A stretch of DNA of 64,000 bases, from assembly GCA_947631405.1 (NCBI GenBank), contig CANRLC010000003.1, forward strand, positions 1-64,000, in the 5' to 3' direction. Below, one piece after another: positions 1-9,216 of this stretch. The translations under genes were made by a program, and so were the position numbers. The stretch comes from an uncultured Clostridia bacterium. Lineage in GTDB: Bacteria; Bacillota; Clostridia; Christensenellales; Aristaeellaceae. The notes below the pieces were generated by a model. The model was not told where the DNA came from. It saw only the letters and a list, made by a program, of their open reading frames with translations, and searched no databases. Every line of letters begins with the position of its first letter. The first letter of the stretch is position 1.

Positions 1-12
1 GGGTTTGCTCTT

Positions 13-41
13 ATTATACCTTTTCCCGTCCCTAATTTCTA
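13..41 (-). promoter_or_regulatory. possible promoter reading off the left edge
   Basis: A perfect TATAAT on the minus strand lies at 13-18, with a weak TAGAAA 17 bases upstream at 36-41. Any gene it serves would lie outside the window. The -35 matches poorly, so this is tentative. Confidence 0.3.
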
Positions 42-87
42 CCCCCTCTGTGTCCAGTTTTAGTTTACCACTTCAAACAAGCAGAAA

Positions 88-119
88 GCGGCCCTTCTCC
101 ACGATCGGAGAGGGGCCGC
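88..119 (-). terminator. rho-independent terminator after the TSCPD gene
   Basis: GCGGCCCTTCTCC pairs with GGAGAGGGGCCGC around a six-base loop. Read on the minus strand the stem is followed by TTTCTG, just past the stop codon at 138. Confidence 0.7.
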
Positions 120-137
120 CCCTTTGACTGCGCCCTG

Positions 138-389
138 TCAGTCGGCCTGCATCGCCTGATACTCGGCCAGCGCGCTGGCGAGCTGATCCGGGCAGGACGT
201 GCCGTTGCGGCACTGGATGCCGCGCAGGCGGCGGATGGCCTCCTCCACGGGCATGCCCACGACCAGCGCGGCGACGCCCTGCGTGTTGCCCGCGCAGCCG
301 CCCACGAAGTGGCAGCTCTTGACGATCCCGTTCTCGACCTCGTACTCGATGGCGCGGGAGCAGGTGCCGTGCGTCTTGTAGGTGTTCAT
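138..389 (-). CDS. TSCPD domain protein (TIGR03905 type)
   Basis: This 83-residue protein looks like a stand-alone TSCPD domain, the cysteine-containing domain otherwise found at the C-terminus of B12-dependent ribonucleotide reductases. Visible marks are an N-terminal GTCSRAIEY block, the HFVGGCAGN loop, GMPVEEAIRRLRGIQC and the closing GTSCPDQLA segment. The four conserved cysteines suggest metal or redox chemistry. The length is what stand-alone members usually have. A clear AGGAGGA lies upstream of the start. It is divergent from the propeller gene and ends at a strong hairpin. The biochemical role of the stand-alone family is not established. Confidence 0.85.
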   Translation of the reverse strand: MNTYKTHGTCSRAIEYEVENGIVKSCHFVGGCAGNTQGVAALVVGMPVEEAIRRLRGIQCRNGTSCPDQLASALAEYQAMQAD

Positions 390-557
390 CGGTCTTCCTC
401 CTGATGCGTTCGCCCGCGGGAGCGCGGGCGCTTTGGAATGCTCACGCCCTTATCATTCGACGCCGCTCGCGCGTTTCCTGCCGGCGGCCGCGATTTGGGA
501 CCGTCCCCCGGCCCGGCGCATACGATGCAGCAGCCGGGAAAGGGTGTGTCTTTGGTG

Positions 558-1409
558 ATGGAGCGATTGATCGTCTCCGGCGGGGACGAACTGCGCGAGT
601 ACGCGCTGCCGGGCGCGTCGCCGCTGCGGCGCATCCGGCTGGAGGGTTCCGGTGCGCTGTGCGCGCAGGGGGAGGAGCTGTTCTGCGCCTGCGACTGGGG
701 CGACATGATCTGGCGCATGGACGCGCGGCTGCTCGTGCCCACGGCGCTGTTCGCGGGCGGGCCGGGCATGTGCGATATGGCGATCTCGCCCGACGGCGCG
801 CGCCTCTACGCGCTCTGCGCGGATGCCGACAGCCTGCTCGCCGTCAGCGCGCGATCGGGCGCGCCGCTCATGGTCAACCGCGTGGGCGTCAACCCGCGCG
901 CGCTCGCGCTGGACGAGGACGGCGAGGTGCTGGCCGTCGCGGGCGGGGAATGCGCCAGCGCCGTGCTGCTGTGCGCGCGCACGCTGCGGGTGCTGCGGGA
1001 GATGCCGATGCCGGGGATCGTGTACAGCGTGGCGCTGCGCGGCGGCTGCGTGTACGCGCTCTGCCTCAACGAGGCGCTCGGCTCCACGCTCACCACCGTG
1101 CTCCCCGGCGGCGCGCGCCAGACGCTCCGCCTGCCGGGGATGCCCGGCCTCGTGCAGGGCGGCGCGGGCGGATTGATCGCCGCCACGCACGAGCACCTCT
1201 TTTGCGTGTCGCCGGACGGCACGCGCGTGCTGCGCGAGCGGGACGCCGCCGGGCGCGCGGGGCGCTACATCGAGCGGGAGGACGGCGCGCTGCTTCAGGA
1301 CAGCCTCGGCGAGGCGCTCTTTCTGCGCACGCGCGGCGGGCGCTGGCGGCGCGTCGCCGAGCGCGCGCGCGACGCCGCCGTGCTGGCCGTGCGCGATGGG
1401 GAAGGATAA
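558..1409 (+). CDS. YVTN-like beta-propeller protein
   Basis: About 283 residues of alternating hydrophobic strands that read as propeller blades; blade-like motifs include DMAISPDGARLYAL (near residue 75) and ALALDEDGEVLAVAG (near residue 115). This resembles the YVTN/YncE-type propellers, but no specific ligand can be named. I chose the ATG at 558 because AAAGGG at 539-544 sits upstream and the product begins directly with a first strand; an open frame extends upstream to 438, but those residues look untranslated. A GTG at 555 is equally possible. No signal peptide is seen, so a cytoplasmic location is inferred. Confidence 0.6.
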   Translation: MERLIVSGGDELREYALPGASPLRRIRLEGSGALCAQGEELFCACDWGDMIWRMDARLLVPTALFAGGPGMCDMAISPDGARLYALCADADSLLAVSARSGAPLMVNRVGVNPRALALDEDGEVLAVAGGECASAVLLCARTLRVLREMPMPGIVYSVALRGGCVYALCLNEALGSTLTTVLPGGARQTLRLPGMPGLVQGGAGGLIAATHEHLFCVSPDGTRVLRERDAAGRAGRYIEREDGALLQDSLGEALFLRTRGGRWRRVAERARDAAVLAVRDGEG

Positions 1410-1473
1410 ACGGCCAAAACAGGTATGCGCCCCGCTTATCCGCGAAAGACTAGCCCCGAAAGGGGGAGCGCGC

Positions 1474-2097
1474 ATGGATAGACGAGACGAAGGGCGCGCG
1501 CGGCGCATGCCGCTGCTCACCGCGGCGCTGGCCGCGTCGCTGGCGACGACCGAGGCGCTGCTAGCCGTGGAGGGCGAGTGGAAAAACGCGCTGCCGCTCC
1601 ACCTGTGCGGCCTGTCCGCGCTGGCGGCGCTGGCGGTGGCGCTGGGCGCGCGGGGGTGGGCGCTCGACTTTCTGTGGTATCCCGGCATGCCGGGCGCGCT
1701 GCTGGCGCTGCTCTTTCCCGCGCCCGCGGCGAGCCGGTATCAGGCGCTGCTGGACGCCTCGTATGTCGCCACGCACGCGCTCATCCTCGCCGTGCCGCTG
1801 CGCGCGCTGCGTCTGGGCGCAAGGCCGCGTCCGGGCCGCGCGGCGGACATGCTGCTTCTCATGCAGGGCATGGCGCTCGCGGCGTTTTTCGTCAACCGCG
1901 CGCTGGGTACGGATTACCTCTTTCTCATGGGGCCGCCGCCGGGCACGCCGCTCACGCGCGCCTACGCGCTGGGCTACCCCGCGTATCTGCTCTGCCTGCA
2001 GGCGCTGCTGCTGGCGGCGTGCCTGCTCATGCAGGCCGTCGTGCGGCGACTGAACGCGAAAACTTTGGTTTGTGCAAGCGCGGGGGATGTGCTATAA
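1474..2097 (+). CDS. YwaF/TIGR02206-type membrane protein
   Basis: A 207-residue protein with about six hydrophobic segments. The marks LPLHLCGLSALAAL, LWYPGMPGALLALLFP and DYLFLMGPPPGTPL match the layout of the YwaF (TIGR02206) integral membrane family, related to eukaryotic TMEM164. The function of bacterial members is unknown. The ATG at 1474 follows AAGGGGGAG at 1460-1468, better than an upstream ATG at 1396 that overlaps the propeller gene. The stop codon overlaps the -10 box of the next operon. Confidence 0.7.
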   Translation: MDRRDEGRARRMPLLTAALAASLATTEALLAVEGEWKNALPLHLCGLSALAALAVALGARGWALDFLWYPGMPGALLALLFPAPAASRYQALLDASYVATHALILAVPLRALRLGARPRPGRAADMLLLMQGMALAAFFVNRALGTDYLFLMGPPPGTPLTRAYALGYPAYLLCLQALLLAACLLMQAVVRRLNAKTLVCASAGDVL

Positions 2098-2098
2098 T
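2070..2098 (+). promoter_or_regulatory. sigma-A-type promoter of the yybS-rplI-dnaB operon (distal)
   Basis: TTGTGC (2070-2075), a 17-base spacer, and a perfect TATAAT (2093-2098). It overlaps the stop codon of the preceding gene. Confidence 0.65.
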
Positions 2099-2134
2099 AC
2101 AATCGCGCGAAAATGCGGAATGTTCCAGATGCGA

Positions 2135-2163
2135 TGTACAAATCGAGAAAAACGCGTTATAAT
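2135..2163 (+). promoter_or_regulatory. possible second promoter of the yybS operon
   Basis: TGTACA (2135-2140), 17 bases, TATAAT (2158-2163). The -35 matches four of six positions. It would give a leader of about 80 bases before the yybS start. Confidence 0.45.
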
Positions 2164-2250
2164 AAGCTGAGCGCCCCTTTCCGGGCGCGCGCCGTCATTT
2201 CCTTCGCGCGGCCCTTCCGCGCGCATGTTTGCATCTTCAAGGAGAATATC

Positions 2251-3327
2251 GTGGAAAAGATGACCCTTTCGCCGTTGCGCCTCAAAAACCGCTGGGGGCT
2301 GACCGCGCTGAGCGTGGCGCTTTGCCTGCTGCTCGCGCCGCCGGCCGCCATGTGCATGATGCTGCCGCAGGTTGGCGCGCTCATCCCGGCGATCGCGCTC
2401 ATGTTGCTGGGCTACGTCGGCCCGGTCAGCGCGTGCGCGTGCAGCGCGATCCTCATGGGCGTGTGCGGCGCGGTCTACGGCGGATACGGCGCGATCTTCG
2501 CCGCGCTGCTGATGCTGCCCGTGCTCGCCGCCGCCGTGTTCACCCTGCGGCGCGAGATCGCGTTTTTCCCGAGCGCCGGGCTGTGCGCCGGGGTGCTGTT
2601 CGCCTCGATGGGGGCGATGATGCTCGGCGTGTCGCTGGCGACGGGCAGCGACGTCGTGACCGCGCTGACCGAGGCGCTGCGCGGCGTGTACGAGGGGCTG
2701 GGCGATCTGCTCGACCCGCTGCTCGTGCTCATCGCGCAGGCGGGCGCGCTCGCCCTGCCGGAGGGCGTGAGCCTCGACGCCGTGGCGCAGGGCGCACACC
2801 TGCCGCCGCAGGCGCGGGAGGAGATGCTCTCCTCGATGCTCTATGTGCTCAACGTCGGCCTGCGCTACGAGATGCCGATGCAGATGACCACGGGCGCGAT
2901 GCTCTCGGGCCTGCTGGGGCAGGCGATGCTGCGCCGCGGCTTGCGCAGGCGCGGGGAGCCGGTCGCCTATCCGCCGCTGCGCACATGGATGCTGCCCAAG
3001 GGCTGGGGCCGCGTGCTGGGGATCACCTACGCGGCGCTGTACCTGCTCTCGATGCTGCTGCCCGAGCGCATGGGCGTGATGGCCTACGTCTTCGGCGGGG
3101 TGTTCACCGTCATCTTCGCCGTGCAGGGCGTCGCCGCCGTCTGCTATCTGCTGCACAGCCGCGGGCGCGGCAGGGGATGGCAGGCCGCCGTGTTCGTGCT
3201 CGGCGCGCTGCTGCTGCGCTCCGTCGCCATGTTTGTCGGAATCGCCGATCAGGCGTTCGATTTTACCCATCGCCGCGAGGCGCTCGCCGAGGGGAGCAAT
3301 CCCTACGACCCGCGCGCGCGGATGTGA
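2251..3327 (+). CDS. yybS: YybS-family (DUF2232) membrane protein
   Basis: A 358-residue polytopic membrane protein starting at GTG 2251, six bases after AAGGAG. It has an N-terminal cluster of hydrophobic segments, a polar middle (about residues 140-215), and C-terminal segments including [15 protein letters not shown] and [22 protein letters not shown]2232 proteins stand directly upstream of the L9 gene in many Firmicutes, as here, and this context is the main support for the name. The precise function is unknown; a nutrient-transport-like S-component fold has been suggested for the family. Confidence 0.75.
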   Translation: MEKMTLSPLRLKNRWGLTALSVALCLLLAPPAAMCMMLPQVGALIPAIALMLLGYVGPVSACACSAILMGVCGAVYGGYGAIFAALLMLPVLAAAVFTLRREIAFFPSAGLCAGVLFASMGAMMLGVSLATGSDVVTALTEALRGVYEGLGDLLDPLLVLIAQAGALALPEGVSLDAVAQGAHLPPQAREEMLSSMLYVLNVGLRYEMPMQMTTGAMLSGLLGQAMLRRGLRRRGEPVAYPPLRTWMLPKGWGRVLGITYAALYLLSMLLPERMGVMAYVFGGVFTVIFAVQGVAAVCYLLHSRGRGRGWQAAVFVLGALLLRSVAMFVGIADQAFDFTHRREALAEGSNPYDPRARM

Positions 3328-3352
3328 ACGCAATCCAAGGAGGGACACACGC

Positions 3353-3802
3353 ATGAAAGTGATTCTGCTCAAGGACATCAAGGGCACCGGCAAGAAGGAC
3401 CAGATCATCGAGGCGTCCGACGGCTTCGCCCGCAATTTCCTCTTCCCGAAGGGCCTCGCGCGCGAGGCGACCAACACCAACCTGAACGCCATCCGCAACG
3501 CGCAGTCCGCTCAGAAGCATCGCGAGGACGTCGAGCGGCAGAAGGCGCAGGAGACCGCCGCCAAGCTGGCGGGCAAGGTCGTGCGCGTGGAGGCGCGCGG
3601 CGCAGAGGGCGGCAGGCTCTACGGCTCCGTGACCGCGCAGGAGATCGCCGACGCGCTCAAGGCGCAGTACGGCGTCAGCGTGGAGAAGCGGCGCGTGGAC
3701 AGCCCGAACATCCGCAACGCCGGGGAGTACACGGTGACCGTGTGGCTGCACCCCGGCATCACGGCGGAGATGACCGCGCGCGTCGAGGTCGCCAAGGCGT
3801 AA
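3353..3802 (+). CDS. rplI: 50S ribosomal protein L9
   Basis: The 149-residue protein has the complete L9 architecture: N-terminal [20 protein letters not shown] with the signature [14 protein letters not shown], a long charged connecting helix (about residues 45-75), and a C-terminal domain with [16 protein letters not shown]. It binds 23S rRNA at the base of the L1 stalk. The start follows AAGGAGGG at 3337-3344. It lies between yybS and dnaB with short gaps, the classical order yybS-rplI-dnaB. Confidence 0.98.
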   Translation: MKVILLKDIKGTGKKDQIIEASDGFARNFLFPKGLAREATNTNLNAIRNAQSAQKHREDVERQKAQETAAKLAGKVVRVEARGAEGGRLYGSVTAQEIADALKAQYGVSVEKRRVDSPNIRNAGEYTVTVWLHPGITAEMTARVEVAKA

Positions 3803-3836
3803 GCCGCCAAACGACGCCCCATTCAGGAGGAACGCT

Positions 3837-5174
3837 ATGGACGAGGCCGTTGTGCGCGTGCCGCCCAACAACGCGGACGCCGAAAAGAGCGTGCTCGGCT
3901 GCATGATGCAGGACAGGGACGCGCTCTCCACCGCGCTGGAGCTGCTCGTCGCGGACGATTTTTACATGCCCGCCAACCGGGAGATCTTCGACGCGATGCA
4001 TGTGCTGAGCAATCAGGGCATGCCCGTGGATCTGGTGACGGTGGAGGAGGAGCTTTCCCGCCGGGGCACGCTCGCGGGCGTGGGCGGATTGTCCTATCTG
4101 GTGGAGCTTTCCCAGAGCATGCCCTCGACGGTCAACGCCGGGGCCTATTTGCAGATCGTCGATGAAAAATCCACGCTGCGCCGCCTGATCTCCGCCACGG
4201 GCGACATCGCCGCCGCCTGCTACGCGCAGACGACCCCCGTGCAGGACGTGCTCGCCGCGGCGGAAAAGGCGATCTTCGACATCGTCATGCGCCGGGGCGA
4301 GGGCGCGACGCTGCAGCACATCTCGGACGTTCTGCCCGGCACCTACATGCGCATCGAGAAGCTCACGGAGCTGAAGGGCGCGATCGACGGCGTGCCCACG
4401 GGCTTTGTGGATCTGGACAACCTGCTCACCGGCATGCACGGCGGCGAGCTGATCATCGTAGGCGCGCGCCCGTCGATGGGCAAATCGAGCTTCGGCATGA
4501 ACATCGTGGACTACGCCGCCGCGACCGCCGGGCGCACCGCCGCCGTCTTTTCGCTGGAGATGCCGCGCGATCAGCTCGCGATGCGCCTGCTCTGCGGCGA
4601 CGCGCGCGTGGACATGCAGAGCGTGCGGCGCGGCTCCCTGCGCGACGACGACTGGGTCAAGCTCTCCGCCGCGCTCGGCCCGCTGGCCGCCGCCAACATC
4701 TACATCGACGACACCTCCGGCCTGACGCCCTCGCAGCTGCGCTCGCGCTGCCGCAGGCTCAAGCTGGAGCGTGGCCTCGACCTGATCGTGGTCGATTACT
4801 TGCAGCTGATGAGCGCCGACAGCCACCCCGAAAACCGCCAGCAGGAGGTCAGCGAGATCTCCCGCAGCCTCAAGAGCATCGCCAAGGAGCTGAACGTTCC
4901 GCTGGTCGCGCTGGCGCAGCTCTCGCGCGCGGGCGCGCAGCGCAGCGACAAGCGGCCCATCCTCTCCGACCTGCGCGACTCCGGCGCCATCGAGCAGGAC
5001 GCCGACGTCATCCTGTTCCTGCACCGCGAGGAATACTACGACCCCAACACCGAGGATCGCAACGTCGCCGAGGTGATCGTCGCCAAGCAGCGCAACGGCC
5101 CGCTGGGCACGGTCAAGCTGGCGTGGCTGGGGCAGTATACGCGCTTCGCCAGCCTGCAGCAGGGCGGGGTGTAA
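3837..5174 (+). CDS. dnaB: replicative DNA helicase DnaB
   Basis: The 445-residue hexameric replicative helicase. The N-terminal domain (about residues 1-110) begins with PPNNADAEKSVLGCMM. A linker is followed by the RecA-like motor with Walker A GARPSMGKS at residues 209-217, Walker B LDLIVVDYLQLM, the arginine-rich SDLRDSGAIEQDADVI segment, and the C-terminal KQRNGPLGTVKL. Length and motifs are typical and intact. The start follows AGGAGGA at 3825-3832. topB starts three bases after the stop, so the two are probably co-translated. Confidence 0.98.
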   Translation: MDEAVVRVPPNNADAEKSVLGCMMQDRDALSTALELLVADDFYMPANREIFDAMHVLSNQGMPVDLVTVEEELSRRGTLAGVGGLSYLVELSQSMPSTVNAGAYLQIVDEKSTLRRLISATGDIAAACYAQTTPVQDVLAAAEKAIFDIVMRRGEGATLQHISDVLPGTYMRIEKLTELKGAIDGVPTGFVDLDNLLTGMHGGELIIVGARPSMGKSSFGMNIVDYAAATAGRTAAVFSLEMPRDQLAMRLLCGDARVDMQSVRRGSLRDDDWVKLSAALGPLAAANIYIDDTSGLTPSQLRSRCRRLKLERGLDLIVVDYLQLMSADSHPENRQQEVSEISRSLKSIAKELNVPLVALAQLSRAGAQRSDKRPILSDLRDSGAIEQDADVILFLHREEYYDPNTEDRNVAEVIVAKQRNGPLGTVKLAWLGQYTRFASLQQGGV

Positions 5175-5177
5175 CGC

Positions 5178-7286
5178 ATGCACACGCTGATCGTCGCGGA
5201 AAAGCCGTCCGTCGCGCGGGACATCGCCCGGGTGGTCGGCGCGAAGGAGCGGGGCGACGGGTGCCTGCTGGGCGGCGGCTACGTCGTCAGCTGGGCGCTC
5301 GGGCATCTGGTGACGCTCAAGGAGCCGCAGGAGCTGGACGAGCGCTACGCCCGCTGGCGCGCCGAGGATCTGCCCATCCTGCCCGCGCAGATGCAGACCA
5401 AGGTCATCCCCAAGACGCGCAAGCAGTTCACCGTTTTGAAGCGCCTGATGAACGACAAGGAGACGGAGAGCATCGTCTGCGCGACCGACTCCGGCCGCGA
5501 GGGCGAACTGATCTTCCGCTATATCTACGAGCAGGCGGGCTGCCGCAAGCAGGTGCGCCGCCTGTGGATCTCGTCCATGACGGACGAGGCCATCCGCGCG
5601 GGGTTCGAGAGCCTCGCGCCGTCCTCGCGCTACGACGCGCTCTACCGCAGCGCGCGCTGCCGCGCCGACGCCGATTGGCTGATCGGCATGAACGCGACGC
5701 GCGCGTTCACGCTGCGCTACGGCGTGCTGCTGAGCGTCGGCCGCGTGCAGACGCCGACGCTCTCCATGCTGGTGAAGCGGCGGCGCGAGATCGACGCCTT
5801 CACGCCGCAGACGTACTACACCGTGCGCGCGGACTTTGGAGACTACAAGGGCGTCTACATCGACGCAAAGGGCGAGCGGCGCGTACAGGACGAGGCCGCG
5901 GCCCGCGCCATCGCCGCGCGCGTCAGGGGACAAGAGGGCCGCGTCGTCGAGGCGACGCGCGAGCGCAAGAGCGAGCGAGCGCCCCAGCTGTACGACCTGA
6001 CCACCCTCCAGCGCGAGGCGAACGCCCAGCTCGGCTTCACGGCCAAGCGCACGCTCGCGCTGGCGCAGAAGCTCTACGAGGAGCGCAAGCTGCTCACCTA
6101 CCCGCGCACGGACAGCCGCTATCTCTCCCACGACATGGTGGGCAAGGTGAAGCAGGCGCTCGCCGCCTACGAGGGCGAATTGGCCGAGGTGGGGCGGCAG
6201 GCGCTCGCCTTCGGCGTCAAGCCGACGCGGCGCGTGTTCGACGACGCCAAGCTGACCGACCACCACGCGATCATCCCCACGGGCAGGCGCGCGGCGGGCA
6301 TGGCGCTCGCGGCGGACGAGCGCGCCCTCTACGAGATGGTCGCGCGCAGGCTGGCGGCGGCGTTTTATCCCGACTTTGAATACGACGCGCTGCGCGTGGT
6401 GACCGCCGTGGGCGAGGATCGCTTCGCGAGCGCCGGGCGCAGCGTCGCGCAGGAGGGCTGGAGGGCCGCCGAGCGGCGCGCGCAGGCCGAGCGTAAAAAG
6501 GCTGAGGACGACGAGACGCAGCCGCTGCCGCCGCTCGCGCCGGGCGACGCGCGCGCCTGCGCCCGGGCCGAGGTAAAGCGCGAGCAAACCAAGCCGCCGC
6601 GCGAGCACAACGACGCGTCGCTCTTGCGGGAGATGGAGCGCGCCGGGCGGCAGATCGAGGACGAGGCGCTGCGCGACTGCGCGCTGGGCACGCCCGCGAC
6701 GCGCGCGGCGATCATCGAGCGGCTGATCGAGGTCGGCTACGCGAAGCGCTCGGGCAAGAGCCTGATCGCCACGCCCAAGGGCGTACATTTGATCGACGCC
6801 GTGCCGCCGGAGATCGCCTCCCCGGAGATCACGGGCCGCTGGGAGCGCGCCTTGGAGGAGATCGCGCGCGGCGGCGAGGGCGAGGCGCGCTTTCGCGAGG
6901 GCATCGCGCGGATGGCCGCGTTCCTCGTCGAGCGCGCGCACACCGCGCCGGACGTCCCCTTCGAGCCGGAGGCGCGCAAGGGCCGCGCGGGCAAGCCGCG
7001 CGTCAAGCCGCTCGATCTCCCGTGCCCGCTGTGCGGACAGGGCCGGGTGGCGGAAAACAGCAAGTCGTTTTACTGCACGCGCTTTCGCGAGGGGTGCGCG
7101 TTCACCCTGTGGAAGGACGCGCTCGTGCGCGGGGGCGGGCCGCCGCTCACCGCGAAGCTGGTGACGCTCTGCCTGCAAAAGGGCGACGTGCGCGGCTCCA
7201 CGGGCGTGGTGCGCTACGCGCAGGGGCGCGTGTCGTTTGAAAAGAATCCCGCCGCGGCGGATCGCCGGGCGGATGAAAGGTCGTGA
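5178..7286 (+). CDS. topB: DNA topoisomerase III
   Basis: A 702-residue type IA topoisomerase that relaxes and decatenates single-strand-containing DNA. The Toprim domain opens with MHTLIVAEKPSVARDIA (Glu8) and carries TDSGREGE at residues 103-110. The catalytic tyrosine is Tyr308 in LLTYPRTDSRYLS. Near the C-terminus a CPLCGQG...FYCTRFREGC element resembles the zinc-finger/DUF3945-like tail common in clostridial TopB. The length fits the family. An atypical insertion of charged residues (about 435-475) interrupts the gate region. The gene is tightly linked to dnaB and to a membrane protein four bases downstream. Confidence 0.95.
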   Translation: MHTLIVAEKPSVARDIARVVGAKERGDGCLLGGGYVVSWALGHLVTLKEPQELDERYARWRAEDLPILPAQMQTKVIPKTRKQFTVLKRLMNDKETESIVCATDSGREGELIFRYIYEQAGCRKQVRRLWISSMTDEAIRAGFESLAPSSRYDALYRSARCRADADWLIGMNATRAFTLRYGVLLSVGRVQTPTLSMLVKRRREIDAFTPQTYYTVRADFGDYKGVYIDAKGERRVQDEAAARAIAARVRGQEGRVVEATRERKSERAPQLYDLTTLQREANAQLGFTAKRTLALAQKLYEERKLLTYPRTDSRYLSHDMVGKVKQALAAYEGELAEVGRQALAFGVKPTRRVFDDAKLTDHHAIIPTGRRAAGMALAADERALYEMVARRLAAAFYPDFEYDALRVVTAVGEDRFASAGRSVAQEGWRAAERRAQAERKKAEDDETQPLPPLAPGDARACARAEVKREQTKPPREHNDASLLREMERAGRQIEDEALRDCALGTPATRAAIIERLIEVGYAKRSGKSLIATPKGVHLIDAVPPEIASPEITGRWERALEEIARGGEGEARFREGIARMAAFLVERAHTAPDVPFEPEARKGRAGKPRVKPLDLPCPLCGQGRVAENSKSFYCTRFREGCAFTLWKDALVRGGGPPLTAKLVTLCLQKGDVRGSTGVVRYAQGRVSFEKNPAAADRRADERS

Positions 7287-7290
7287 CCGG

Positions 7291-7770
7291 ATGCTTTACG
7301 CCGAAACGGACATCCTGCAAAACAAGGCGCGCATGAAGCGCGAGGCGCGCCGCGCGGCGCTGCTGGCGCTGCCCATGCTGGCGCTGGCCATAGCGGGCTT
7401 TCTCATCCGCTCGCAGCCGCTGTGTCTGGCGGGTGCGCTGCTGTGCGGCGGCGTCCTCATCTTCTTAGGCGATCTGCGCGTCGCGCCGCTGTGGCGCTAC
7501 GGCAAGTTCCTGCGGGAGATCACGGGCGGGCTTTCCCACAAGACCGCCGGGACGCTCGTGCGGCTGGGCGAGGAGCCGGTCTTCGAGGACGGCGTGTGGA
7601 TGCGCGAGTGCATCCTCAACATCTACGAGGATCAATCCGAGGAGGGCGAACGCCGCTTTCTGCTCGACTGCGCGAAGACCCTGCCGGACGGCCTGCTCGG
7701 GCGCGACGTGGCGCTGACCAGCCACGGCAACGCCGTGCTGGGCGTCGAGCCGCTGGGGAGCGCGTCGTGA
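7291..7770 (+). CDS. small membrane protein of unknown function
   Basis: About 159 residues. Two adjacent hydrophobic segments (roughly residues 22-60) are followed by a soluble, strand-rich C-terminal half with GTLVRLGEEPVFEDGVWMRECILNIYED. I do not recognise a family. The start at 7291 lies four bases after the topB stop; an in-frame ATG at 7273 would overlap topB. The gene downstream starts inside its stop codon, so the pair is translationally coupled. A role in the cell envelope is possible but not shown. Confidence 0.6.
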   Translation: MLYAETDILQNKARMKREARRAALLALPMLALAIAGFLIRSQPLCLAGALLCGGVLIFLGDLRVAPLWRYGKFLREITGGLSHKTAGTLVRLGEEPVFEDGVWMRECILNIYEDQSEEGERRFLLDCAKTLPDGLLGRDVALTSHGNAVLGVEPLGSAS

Positions 7771-9107
7771 GCGTCTGGGAGCGCGCGTGGGGCGCGCTGG
7801 CGCGGCTCTACGACAAGGGGCGCGTGCGCGCGCTGCTGTTTGCCGGGCTGCTCCTGCTCATCGGCGCGACGATGCTTTTGCTCAACCTGCACACGCCTCT
7901 GCAGATGGACGACTACGATTACCGCATCAGCTGGGCGACGGGGGAAAGCGTACACGGACTGGCGGATGTGATCGCCTCGCAGGCGGCGCATTACCGGCTC
8001 TGGGGCGGGCGCAGCGTCGTCCACGCGATCGCGCAGCTCTTTTTGCAGGCGGACAAGCGCGTCTTCGACGTCTTCAACACGCTGGCGTACTTGGCGCTGC
8101 TGCTGGAGATCTACGCGCTTTGCAAGCGGCCCGGCAGGCGCTTTTGCTTTTCGCTGCTGCTGGCGGCGCACGCGGCGCTGTTCTTCCTCGTGCCGTTCTT
8201 CGGGACGGCGTTTTTGTGGCTGACGGGCGCGTGCAACTACCTCTGGGGCACGGCGCTGGCGCTGCTGCCGCTGCTGCTGCTCCGGCGCGGGCGCGCATGG
8301 CCGCCGCTGGCGTTTCTGTGCGGCCTGATCGCGGGCTGGACGAACGAAAACACCGCGCCGGCCGTGCTGGCGCTGGTCGCGCTGCGCGTCTTTGCGGACG
8401 CGCGCAAGGGCGAAAAACCGCGCGCGTGGCGTCTTGCGCTGCTCGCCGGGCAGGCGACCGGCATCGCGCTGATGCTGCTGGCCCCGGGCAACTTTGCGCG
8501 GGCCTCCGGCTACGCGGCGGAGGGATCGCCGGCGGCGGAGCTTCTTGCGCGCCTGCTGCGCGCCGCCGCCTACGGCGTCGTCTATCTGGGGCTGCTCGCC
8601 GTCGCCGCGCTGCTGCTCTCGGGCCTGCTGCGCGAGGCGGACTTTGACGCCCGGCGCGCCCGGGCGCTCTGGCTGTTTGCCGGGGCGGCGATCGCCTCCG
8701 CGGCGATGATCGCCTCGCCCGTGTTGTCCGACCGCTCCTACACCGGGGCGTTCGCCCTCGCGCTGGCCGGGGCGCTCACGCTGCTTTCCGACTTCGAGGC
8801 CTCCGCGACGTCGATGGCCCCGGCGCGGATGGCGGCGCTGCCGCTGGCCGTCTGCCTGATGCTCTACGGCGGCTACGGCGCGCTGCGCGACGTGACCGCG
8901 CACGAGGATGCGTGGAACGCGCAGCTCGCGCGCGCCGAGGCGGCGATCATCAGCGGGGAGGACGAGGCGACGCTTTCCAGCGTCCCGTCCCATTCGCGCT
9001 TTACGATGGACATCGCGCTGAGCGATGACCCGGCGCTCTGGCCCAACGCCGCGCTCTCCCGCGCGCTGGGGATCGCCGTGCGCGGGGAAGGCGCGATCGC
9101 GCCGTAA
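7767..9107 (+). CDS. polytopic membrane protein, DUF6056/DUF3329-like (GT-C-type)
   Basis: A 446-residue protein with about eleven hydrophobic segments. After the first segment come an acidic motif, LQMDDYDYRISW, and a YRLWGGRSVVHAI motif, the pattern seen in DUF6056/DUF3329 proteins and in GT-C glycosyltransferases, where the acidic residues in the first outer loop are catalytic. A lipid-linked sugar substrate is an inference from that resemblance. The GTG at 7767 overlaps the preceding stop (GTGA) and follows GGGGAG, which decides the start; an open frame upstream is not used. The last 60 residues look soluble. Confidence 0.6.
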   Translation: MSVWERAWGALARLYDKGRVRALLFAGLLLLIGATMLLLNLHTPLQMDDYDYRISWATGESVHGLADVIASQAAHYRLWGGRSVVHAIAQLFLQADKRVFDVFNTLAYLALLLEIYALCKRPGRRFCFSLLLAAHAALFFLVPFFGTAFLWLTGACNYLWGTALALLPLLLLRRGRAWPPLAFLCGLIAGWTNENTAPAVLALVALRVFADARKGEKPRAWRLALLAGQATGIALMLLAPGNFARASGYAAEGSPAAELLARLLRAAAYGVVYLGLLAVAALLLSGLLREADFDARRARALWLFAGAAIASAAMIASPVLSDRSYTGAFALALAGALTLLSDFEASATSMAPARMAALPLAVCLMLYGGYGALRDVTAHEDAWNAQLARAEAAIISGEDEATLSSVPSHSRFTMDIALSDDPALWPNAALSRALGIAVRGEGAIAP

Positions 9108-9140
9108 AATTCGCGCGCGGCCGCCGATCGGCGCGATTTT
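9106..9140 (+). terminator. probable terminator of the dnaB-topB operon
   Basis: AAAATTCGCGC and GCGCGATTTT form an imperfect stem around a GC-rich loop, ending in TTTT just before the next promoter. Confidence 0.45.
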
Positions 9141-9143
9141 GCC

Positions 9144-9172
9144 TTGACAATTTGCGCAAGGTTCACTATAAT
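9144..9172 (+). promoter_or_regulatory. consensus sigma-A promoter of the foldase gene
   Basis: Perfect TTGACA (9144-9149), 17-base spacer, perfect TATAAT (9167-9172). This predicts strong housekeeping expression of the following lipoprotein. Confidence 0.9.
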
Positions 9173-9216
9173 GAAGCGGTATGTTGCCATCTTTGGCCGA
9201 AAGGATGTAAAGAACG

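Noticed and set aside
3759-7178. An open frame of over 1100 codons antisense to dnaB-topB, and similar ones at 20788-24126 and 31452-34634 (minus strand)
   Set aside because: They are Arg/Ala/His-rich shadows produced by the GC-rich third positions of real genes, have no domain motifs and no ribosome sites.
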